A stretch of 15,130 bases of DNA, from the NCBI GenBank assembly GCA_009784635.1, contig WRBG01000029.1, positions 1 through 15,130 on the forward strand, in the 5' to 3' direction. The stretch comes from Bacteroidales bacterium. Its GTDB lineage: Bacteria > Bacteroidota > Bacteroidia > Bacteroidales > UBA932. Below the pieces are notes generated by a model. The model made no database searches. It was not told the DNA's origin and was given only the letters and a program-made list of their open reading frames with translations. Positions 6,471-13,090 of this stretch are shown in pieces; the first letter of the stretch is position 1, and every line of letters starts with the position of its first letter. Both the position numbers and the translations under genes were made by a program.

Positions 6471-7263
6471 CTAACATCCTGCTGAACATGCCAAGGTGCA
6501 TATCCAAGGCAAATTCCCAGTATTTCCAGCTGTGGTTGCCGGGCGTAAGCAGCAAGATATGAGGGATGTTTAGTGTTCTGCACTTCTGTGCCAATTCTTT
6601 GCTGTGGACGCTGTACACATCGTCATAGCCACAACTGATTATCAGCAATTTTTGATTGCCCCGCAACTTCTCCACCCGATGGATAACCGATTCCGTATAA
6701 AAACGCGGATTCTCGACGGTAAAGGGGCCCAGCACCTTGGCCACTTCCGAATCGCTGAGCGAAGTTTGGCGCAAATCCATTACCCCGCTCATGCTGCCCG
6801 CCGCCCTAAACCGAGCAGGATTGTCAATAAAGATATTGAGCGCCCCGTGTCCGCCCATGCTTAGGCCGGTGATAAAGCAGGAATCGGGTAGGGTATGGTA
6901 ACGTTGCTGTATGTATGGATAAAGTTCTTTATCAAAAAATTGCCTCCACTGCATACCGTCAGGCTCGCTGCTGTCCACATACCAACTGTTGTAAAAACCG
7001 TCCGGACAAACCAAAATAAAGCCGAATTTGTCGCAGACGTCTTGCAGGGCCACCCGTGTACTCCAATTGCTGTAATTCCCCGACCATCCGTGCAATAGAT
7101 ACAGGGTAGGGTAGCTTTTATCGGCTTGGTACCCTTGGGGCGTAAATACCAAAACAGTGTCGTTGGTTTTTAGGTAATGGGACAGCAGCACAATCTGTTC
7201 CTGTGCATGGAGCATGGGGAGCGGAGCTATACATAAGGTAAAAAAAACGAGAAGTCGCATCAT
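6448..7263 (-). CDS. Secreted alpha/beta-hydrolase esterase (esterase D / feruloyl esterase type)
   Basis: This 271-residue putative serine esterase has a signal peptide (MMRLLVFFTL, ending MLHAQ at about residue 21). The alpha/beta-hydrolase fold is shown by the oxyanion segment YLLHGWSGNYSNW (55-67) and the nucleophile elbow GLSMGGHG with Ser135. The likely acid is Asp214 or Asp215 in CGYDDVYS, and the general base is His244 in PGNHSWKYW. This arrangement, including the 'SWKYW' after the histidine, is that of the putative esterase family that includes S-formylglutathione hydrolase and feruloyl or acetyl-xylan esterases. An exported version in Bacteroidetes more likely removes acyl groups from glycans or related substrates; the substrate is not evident. 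It probably leads a two-gene unit with the overlapping ATPase, and it is divergent from the AddB-like gene with only 40 bp between the starts. Confidence 0.85.
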   Translation of the reverse strand: MMRLLVFFTLCIAPLPMLHAQEQIVLLSHYLKTNDTVLVFTPQGYQADKSYPTLYLLHGWSGNYSNWSTRVALQDVCDKFGFILVCPDGFYNSWYVDSSEPDGMQWRQFFDKELYPYIQQRYHTLPDSCFITGLSMGGHGALNIFIDNPARFRAAGSMSGVMDLRQTSLSDSEVAKVLGPFTVENPRFYTESVIHRVEKLRGNQKLLIISCGYDDVYSVHSKELAQKCRTLNIPHILLLTPGNHSWKYWEFALDMHLGMFSRMLDGAHFGY

Positions 7264-7291
7264 AAGTGTAGGATTTTTTGTAAAAATATAT

Positions 7292-7299
7292 TATTTTTG
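7292..7299 (+). promoter_or_regulatory. Candidate -7 box (TATTTTTG) for the AddB-like gene
   Basis: TATTTTTG fits TAnnTTTG and ends only four bases before the ATG at 7304. If it is used, the transcript would begin at or next to that start codon, or the true start would be the ATG at 7316. No convincing -33 box at normal distance is seen. This is a weak candidate. Confidence 0.3.
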
Positions 7300-7303
7300 T
7301 AAC

Positions 7304-10156
7304 ATGGGAAAATTTATGCCGCCGGATTCTTTTTTGGACAGGGTAAGCGCCGATTTGTATGACAGATACGGTTCGGATATTTCTAAGCTGTGCTTGGTTT
7401 TTCCGAGCAGGAGGGCAGGGCTTTTTTTTGCCGAATCATTGTCTAAGCGGATGAGTCGACCGCTTTGGCAGCCGGAGGCGCTTTCGATTTCGGATTTAAT
7501 CTTTAGGTGGGCGGGCAAGCGCCCTTCCGACTCGCTGCGGCTGTTGACAGAGTTATATAAGGCGTATCAATCGCTTGGCGCGACCGAATCCCCGCAGGCG
7601 GAATCCTTTGACAGGTTCTACTTTTGGGGCGAAATGATTTTGCGTGATTTTGACCAGATAGACAAATATTTGGTGCGGGCCAAGTCCCTTTTTCAAAATC
7701 TGTTTGACCAAAAAATGCTCGAAGGGGATTATTCTTTTCTGAGTCCCGAACAGGTAGCGGCGGTACAGGCGTTTTGGAGCAGTTTCCGGCCCCAAAAAAC
7801 CGAATTGCAACAATCCTTTGCCCAAATGTGGGAACTGATGTTCCCCCTCTACGCCGGATTCAGACAGTCTTTGGAGGCAGGGGGATTGGCCTACGAAGGC
7901 ATGTTGTACCGCCAAGTCGCCGAACGGGAACTTGTTCCGGACGCATCGGTATTGTCCTACGTATTTATAGGTTTTAACGCCCTAAATACATGCGAGCGCA
8001 ATATTTTCCGGCGGTTACAGGCTTTGGGATTGGCTCGGTTTTATTGGGACAGGGACGATTATTATATAGCTGATGGCCGTCAAGAAGCCGGCCGGTTCCT
8101 CCGCACAAACATAAAGGAATTTCCTCCGGCCGACGAAGGCGCTGTTTATACCGACTTTACCCGTCCCAAAGAAATAGAATTTTGGGCTTTACCCTCAGAG
8201 GTACTCCAAACCAAAATCCTCCCTCAAATTATTAAAGACAGGGATTTGCACACCGACAAGCGCACGGCGGTGGTACTCTGCGACGAATCCCTTTTGATAC
8301 CCCTGCTTTCGGCCCTGCCTCAAGTGGCTCCGGAGGTCAATGTAACCATGGGTTATCCTTTGGCAAAGACCTCTTTATATAGTTTTACAGAAGCATTGCT
8401 GATGTTCTACCGCTCCGGGCGGATGCGGGGCGGCTCATGCTCCTATTACCACCTTGAAGTGTTTCGCCTGCTGAGTCATCCTTTTATTTCCCGCCTGTGT
8501 CCCAAGGCGGCCGAAGACCTTAAAAACAGGGTTCGTAAAGACAATATGCTCTTTGTCCCTGTAGATGCTTTTGCCGCTGACGTTTGGTTGCAGGCCATAG
8601 CCGGTTGTCCGCAGGAGCCGGACTCTTGGCTCGGCTTTTTTACCGGCCTGCTCGAGGCTGTGGAAGATTCCCTGTCCCCATCGGAGGCCGGCGACCCCCT
8701 TTTGTTGCCGGTGTTGAGGTTGGCCGGTCAGGAGCTGAACAAGTTTAGGAACGCCATACAAACCTGCGGATTACCCATTACCATGCCTTTGTTCTTTAAC
8801 CTGCTGCGTCAGGCGCTGAGGGGTATTACCGTGGCTTTTAGCGGCGAGCCTTTGCAGGGCATACAGGTGATGGGCATTTTGGAAACCCGGACGCTGGACT
8901 TTGAGCATGTCGTATTGCTCTCGGCGCAGGAGGGCTTTTTGCCCGGGGCCAAAGAAATTCCTTCTTTTATTCCCTATAACCTTAGGGCCGGTTTTGGCTT
9001 GCCGACTCCCCAAGACCACGAGGCCATCTACGCCTACTATTTTTACCGGCTTATCCAAAGGGCGCAAAAGGCGTCGCTGCTTTATGGAAGCGGAGGGGAC
9101 GGTATACAGACGGGGGAGCAAAGCCGCTACCTCTTGCAGTTGGAAGCCGAATCGCCCCACCGCATAACGCATAAAACATTGACGCTGAATGTGGATTTGC
9201 CGGTCCCTGCTCCGGAAATTATAAAAGAAAAGACAGGGATGTATAAAGAACGATTGCTGCGCTATATGGACCCGGATTCCGGAAGCTATTTAACGCCCAG
9301 CGCGTTAAGCGCGTATGTGCAGTGTCCTTTGCAGTTTTGCTTTAGATATATAGAGCAAATCAAAGAGGAGGACGAGGTCATGGAAGAAGCCGATGGCAAA
9401 GGTTTGGGCAGGGTATTGCACGAGGTCATGGAATCGCTGTACCGGCCCTTTTTGGGGCAGGTGGTCACTGCGGAGGCGTTGGAACGCTTGCTTGGGGCTA
9501 AGGACAAGATTCGCGGGGCTGTGGAAAAGGCCATATTGGATGCTTATGCCCCCAAACATTCGGCGGCCCATCTGTTTGAGCAGGGGCGTTGGCTGATTTT
9601 GGCCGATGTGCTTGCCGCTTATGTGGAACAACTCATCCGCTTTGATATTGCTCAAGCGCCCTTTGGCCTCAAGGCGATGGAAACCAAACTCAAGATTATG
9701 TTTCAAGCAAGTCCGCATTTGTCTCTGCCTTTGGGCGGACGTATTGACCGGATTCAAGAAAGGGAAGGCATTTGTTATGTGGTGGATTACAAAACGGGAA
9801 AAGAGCAGCGTTCGTTTGCATCTACCCCATCCCTGTTTGCCCCCGAGCGGGCATCCCAAAACGGCGCTGTTTTTCAAATGTTGTGGTATACCATGCTTTA
9901 TCAAGAAGAACACCCCCAAGCCAAAGTCCTGCCGTCTCTCTACTACATTCGTTCGCTGTTTGACACAGACGCCTCCATCTTGCTGTACGACAAGTCGGCT
10001 AAACAGGAAATAAAAGACATGACTCCCTATATGGAGGACTACCGGAGGCTGCTGGGCCGGTGCCTTTTGGAACTGTTTGATTTAAATCGTCCCTTTGTCC
10101 AAACCCAAGACAGGGAACATTGCCGCTATTGTCTGTACGGCCCTATATGCCGTTAG
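7304..10156 (+). CDS. AddB-like PD-(D/E)XK nuclease with iron-sulfur staple
   Basis: This 950-residue cytosolic protein resembles AddB of the AddAB helicase-nuclease, which resects double-strand DNA ends for RecA. The N-terminus (SFLDRVSADLY, then VFPSRRAGLFF) is the form I know from Bacteroidetes. It has no GxxGxGKT Walker A, so the N-terminal motor fold is probably not an ATPase. The C-terminal nuclease shows GLGRVLHEVMESLY (His706), GGRIDR (Asp815) and VVDYKTG (Asp828-x-Lys830), which form the PD-(D/E)XK core. Cys674 in QCPLQFC plus Cys940-x2-Cys943-x5-Cys949 at the very end reproduces the four-cysteine 4Fe-4S staple spacing of AddB. I chose 7304 because a longer frame from 7214 would overlap the divergent esterase; 7316 is also possible. 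An AddA/UvrD-type partner is not in the window. The TAG stop overlaps the stop of the convergent GHL10 gene. Confidence 0.85.
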   Translation: MGKFMPPDSFLDRVSADLYDRYGSDISKLCLVFPSRRAGLFFAESLSKRMSRPLWQPEALSISDLIFRWAGKRPSDSLRLLTELYKAYQSLGATESPQAESFDRFYFWGEMILRDFDQIDKYLVRAKSLFQNLFDQKMLEGDYSFLSPEQVAAVQAFWSSFRPQKTELQQSFAQMWELMFPLYAGFRQSLEAGGLAYEGMLYRQVAERELVPDASVLSYVFIGFNALNTCERNIFRRLQALGLARFYWDRDDYYIADGRQEAGRFLRTNIKEFPPADEGAVYTDFTRPKEIEFWALPSEVLQTKILPQIIKDRDLHTDKRTAVVLCDESLLIPLLSALPQVAPEVNVTMGYPLAKTSLYSFTEALLMFYRSGRMRGGSCSYYHLEVFRLLSHPFISRLCPKAAEDLKNRVRKDNMLFVPVDAFAADVWLQAIAGCPQEPDSWLGFFTGLLEAVEDSLSPSEAGDPLLLPVLRLAGQELNKFRNAIQTCGLPITMPLFFNLLRQALRGITVAFSGEPLQGIQVMGILETRTLDFEHVVLLSAQEGFLPGAKEIPSFIPYNLRAGFGLPTPQDHEAIYAYYFYRLIQRAQKASLLYGSGGDGIQTGEQSRYLLQLEAESPHRITHKTLTLNVDLPVPAPEIIKEKTGMYKERLLRYMDPDSGSYLTPSALSAYVQCPLQFCFRYIEQIKEEDEVMEEADGKGLGRVLHEVMESLYRPFLGQVVTAEALERLLGAKDKIRGAVEKAILDAYAPKHSAAHLFEQGRWLILADVLAAYVEQLIRFDIAQAPFGLKAMETKLKIMFQASPHLSLPLGGRIDRIQEREGICYVVDYKTGKEQRSFASTPSLFAPERASQNGAVFQMLWYTMLYQEEHPQAKVLPSLYYIRSLFDTDASILLYDKSAKQEIKDMTPYMEDYRRLLGRCLLELFDLNRPFVQTQDREHCRYCLYGPICR

Positions 10157-11592
10157 TACGTAACTTCGGTTGATTTTTCGCTTTCCACATTATTTCTGTT
10201 AAACGTGGTAACAAAGTACGTGCCCCTAACCGCAACGGTATATGAGGCCTCCTTGGTGATGGCAGCCACCTGCGCCGTTGTAGTCCCGCTTGGAATCAAG
10301 TACACTACAGACGTCAATCCGGCTGCTGCCGTCCAACTGAGCGTGGTTCCGGTCAGTCTTACTTGGGCGGGAACCGCGGGTTCGGACTCCGTTTTGCGGC
10401 CAAAGGCAGGGCGTACTGCCGGATTCTTGAAATATTTGGTGGTCAGCATGTCAATAACTCCGCCTCTGTTGGCGGCAAAAGAGGAGGTGTTGTACAGGAT
10501 GCTTCCGTGAACTTTTTGATTTGAGGTCGCCAAATAGAACATCCTGTCAAAATCGGCTACCGAGAACCGGGTGGTTTCGGCGGGATTTTCTACGCGGTAG
10601 AGGGCATAGCCAATGATGCAGCCTACACGTGTATTAAAACTGCCAACCCAAGAGGACAACAAGGCTTCGAAGTTTAAATTTCCGCTGCCCAAGGCTTGAT
10701 AAATTTGGGGGATTACCATGTCTATCCAGCCTTCTCTGCACCATTTTTCCACATCGGCAAAAAGGGTATTCAGATTATAGCTGTGGTTGGCGGTGGGACT
10801 TATGGAGAATACTACTCTGGGATTTTCTTTGACAATGGTCTCGTGTATTTTTTGCACCACCTTGTCTACATTGGCCCTGCGAAAAGCGGCAATGGTGCTG
10901 TATCCTGCGCCGTACTGGGCGTATTCGGCAGCGTCGTTCAAGTTGTTGACTCCTCCTATATCGGGATAAAAATAATCGTCCATGTGTATCCCGTCCACAT
11001 CGTAATTTGTAATGATTTCTTTTACAATATCGACTATACGTTGCTGTACTTCCGGTATGGCGGGGTTATACACCCGAATGGCGGGGTAATTTTTTACCCA
11101 TTCGGGTGGGATTTTGGGGTCTAAGGGTCGGGACAAATCCGTAGTGATGCGGTATGGATTTATCCATGCGTGAAATTCCAAACCGCGGGCGTGCGCCTCC
11201 TCTATCATGAATTGCAGCACGTCGTAGCCCGGATTTTTGCCCGCCTCTCCCGTAATCCACCGGCTCCAAGATTCATATTGCGAATCGTAAAAAGCGTCTG
11301 CCGTAGGGCGTATTTGCATGAATACGGCGTTCATGTTGGCGGTCACAAAGCCGTCCAAATAATCGGTATAAAGTTTTTTCTGAGCTTCTGCATCATGCCT
11401 TTGCAAAGGCCAATCAATGCTCCACACAGAGGCAATCCAAGCCCCGCGCAGTTCTTTTCGGGCATAGACGCGCTCAGGCGCCGGCGGAGGAGGTTCCGGC
11501 GGCGGAGTCTCTCCGCCGCCGGAATCCTTCTCGCAAGCGTGTGATAGCAAAAGTGCCAAGAGAAAGCACCAAAAGTAGTCGGAACGCTTCAC
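10153..11592 (-). CDS. GHL10 (DUF187) glycosyl-hydrolase-like lipoprotein
   Basis: This 479-residue surface or periplasmic lipoprotein begins with a GTG codon. MKRSDYFWCFLLALLLSHAC gives a lipobox with Cys20, and no ATG would yield a signal peptide. A Gly/Pro/Glu-rich linker (about 24-40) leads into the GHL10 TIM barrel (about 46-390), with KELRGAWIASVWSIDWP, HAWINPYRI (141-149) and VDGIHMDDYFYP (199-210), whose acidic residues are the probable catalytic centre. A fibronectin-III-like domain follows (about 405-475). Known GHL10 relatives include E. coli DigH (YddW), which cleaves denuded peptidoglycan glycan strands, so a glycosidase acting on amino-sugar glycans is plausible; the substrate here is unproven. 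It is the last gene of the SusC-SusD block, 6 bp after the preceding stop, and a 14-bp GC-rich hairpin lies in its linker sequence. Confidence 0.88.
   Translation of the reverse strand: MKRSDYFWCFLLALLLSHACEKDSGGGETPPPEPPPPAPERVYARKELRGAWIASVWSIDWPLQRHDAEAQKKLYTDYLDGFVTANMNAVFMQIRPTADAFYDSQYESWSRWITGEAGKNPGYDVLQFMIEEAHARGLEFHAWINPYRITTDLSRPLDPKIPPEWVKNYPAIRVYNPAIPEVQQRIVDIVKEIITNYDVDGIHMDDYFYPDIGGVNNLNDAAEYAQYGAGYSTIAAFRRANVDKVVQKIHETIVKENPRVVFSISPTANHSYNLNTLFADVEKWCREGWIDMVIPQIYQALGSGNLNFEALLSSWVGSFNTRVGCIIGYALYRVENPAETTRFSVADFDRMFYLATSNQKVHGSILYNTSSFAANRGGVIDMLTTKYFKNPAVRPAFGRKTESEPAVPAQVRLTGTTLSWTAAAGLTSVVYLIPSGTTTAQVAAITKEASYTVAVRGTYFVTTFNRNNVESEKSTEVTY
11494..11524. repeat. Perfect 14-bp inverted repeat (hairpin) inside the GHL10 linker sequence
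   Basis: TTCCGGCGGCGGAG at 11494-11507 and its exact reverse complement at 11511-11524 flank a three-base loop. In the minus-strand mRNA this makes a very stable stem starting about 68 bases after the GTG start. It encodes the Gly- and Pro-rich linker, so it could be a by-product of GGN and CCN codons, or a structure that reduces expression of the last gene of the operon. It has no U-tract, so it is not a classical terminator. Confidence 0.8.
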
Positions 11593-11598
11593 CGTTTG

Positions 11599-13068
11599 CT
11601 ACTCTGTTCTTATTACATAGCCATCGTCCTCGCCCATGCTGTCAAAGGGGTCGGTATCTGTTGCCTGCAAAAACTCTGCTATGGTAAAACCGGCTTGAAC
11701 TCCGGAGCCGATGATATACAGTTTATCGTTTCCGTCTTTTGCCCAGCTTATTTGCACGGCGGCATTCCCTGCCGGCAGGGCCATGGCAAGCGGGAATAAG
11801 AACACGGGCGCTTTGAGCGCTGCATCTGCGGCATTAAATATTTCGAGCGCTTCTTGTGTAGATTCGCCTCTGGTTATGTCGTATACCGCAATGGTGGCGT
11901 TTATGAGTATATTATTCATGGCAAGCAGGTAGCGTGCGCCGTTAAAGGTAATAACGCGCGCGCCGACTCCATCGGGATTGGCAAGGGTCGCCACCGGCAG
12001 GGTATACTGTAAGCTCCCGCCGGCATTTACCAAGCGCATAGGCCCTTGGTGTCCGGTGTACAGGTATTCGCCGGAAGCGCCTTCTACCCCATTGTAGGCC
12101 GCCCAACCGCCAAGAGAAGTGCCGGGGAAGATAACGGTTGGCTCCGAGGTGGTGGTAAAGTTACTGACTTTTATGCGCAAAAAGGAAGGAAGGTTATTGC
12201 CTTTGAGGAAAATATAACCGTCTCCGTTTTCGTCAAGGTCTATGGACATCATGTCTCCGTATCTGTCTTCGGGAGTTCCAATGATGTCAGCGGCCCTGTA
12301 TTCGGCAATCACGGTAGGGGGCAGTTCCGGACTTTCTGTATTCCAATGGTAGACTTTATCAGGATTGGAACCCGCCATAAAACTGACAGTTAGGTTGCCG
12401 ATGTACACATTTCCATCAATCAAGCGCCCCGTATTACGGTTGGCTCCTCCTCCACCTACAACACCCCCTTGGTCCAATGCTATGGGGTTTATGATGCCTT
12501 GCTTCAATTCGTCCAACAGAAGAAGGTGAGGACTCAAGTCCCTGCCTACAACAAGCACGTGCTTCAAATCCATATCTGCAACACGGGCGCTGGTGGCGGT
12601 CGAAAAACTGGGATATACCGTGCCGCCTGCGCCGGCAGAAAAGTTGTAGACCGGTGGATTAAGAAAGCCTGCGCCCACAGGCGGTACAGTCAGACTTAGG
12701 GTGACATAATATTCTTTAAAGCGGTTATTATTAATCACCTTAATGGTCTTTTTTGCAGACGAACTGCCTTCGTCCGGCGTAAAGTCGTAGGTTTGGCTTT
12801 CAAATGCCGCTCCGGCAGGCAGTTCGCCGCTAAAGCTAACAACCGACAGGTCGGTATCGCCGGGCAATCTTGGGAAGATGATTTCCTTTCTATTCTCATT
12901 TATTTTGCCTTGCAATTCAAGACCGCCTACTTTTACCTTGATGCTTATAATGTGAGCGAAATCACCTTCGGCCGGATTGGGGTCGTAGTTATCCTTTTCG
13001 CAAGAAGACAGCGCAAAGCAAAGCAGGGGAATAATGAGTAGTCCGATATTTTTGTATATATTCTTCAT
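11599..13068 (-). CDS. Surface lipoprotein with DUF5018-like and DUF4623-like domains (probable glycan-binding accessory protein)
   Basis: This 489-residue lipoprotein follows SusD by 22 bp. I start it at 13068, where MKNIYKNIGL leads to the lipobox ALSSC (Cys23). A longer frame from 13131 would run into SusD and spoil the signal peptide. After the anchor, residues of about 35-135 look like the Ig-like DUF5018 domain (IKVKVGG, then GAAFESQTYDFTPDEG, ending with an EYYVTLSL strand). The remainder has repeated beta-rich segments (DMDLKHVLVVGRD, NVYIGNLT, DGYIFLKGNN, GEYLYTGHQGPM, DKLYIIGSG) that suggest a beta-propeller-like fold. I associate this with DUF4623, a family often placed after SusD. 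No catalytic motif is seen. The position suits a surface glycan-binding protein; the exact family name is from memory. Confidence 0.7.
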   Translation of the reverse strand: MKNIYKNIGLLIIPLLCFALSSCEKDNYDPNPAEGDFAHIISIKVKVGGLELQGKINENRKEIIFPRLPGDTDLSVVSFSGELPAGAAFESQTYDFTPDEGSSSAKKTIKVINNNRFKEYYVTLSLTVPPVGAGFLNPPVYNFSAGAGGTVYPSFSTATSARVADMDLKHVLVVGRDLSPHLLLLDELKQGIINPIALDQGGVVGGGGANRNTGRLIDGNVYIGNLTVSFMAGSNPDKVYHWNTESPELPPTVIAEYRAADIIGTPEDRYGDMMSIDLDENGDGYIFLKGNNLPSFLRIKVSNFTTTSEPTVIFPGTSLGGWAAYNGVEGASGEYLYTGHQGPMRLVNAGGSLQYTLPVATLANPDGVGARVITFNGARYLLAMNNILINATIAVYDITRGESTQEALEIFNAADAALKAPVFLFPLAMALPAGNAAVQISWAKDGNDKLYIIGSGVQAGFTIAEFLQATDTDPFDSMGEDDGYVIRTE

Positions 13069-13090
13069 AAGTGTAAATGTTGATTGTAGT

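Noticed and set aside
7261..7270. The same ten bases (CATAAGTGTA) at 7261-7270 and 13066-13075, each covering a minus-strand start codon
   Set aside because: Ten-base matches are expected many times by chance among all pairs in 15 kb, and the flanks do not match, so I do not call it a regulatory element.
7214..7303. Extended N-terminus of the AddB-like gene from 7214
   Set aside because: The 30 extra residues would overlap the start of the divergent esterase gene and do not look like the family N-terminus. The promoter-like sequence lies inside this stretch.
9305..9919. A 204-codon open frame on the minus strand opposite the AddB-like nuclease domain
   Set aside because: It is antisense to the conserved nuclease and cysteine region, has no signal or domain that I recognise, and fits a codon-composition shadow.
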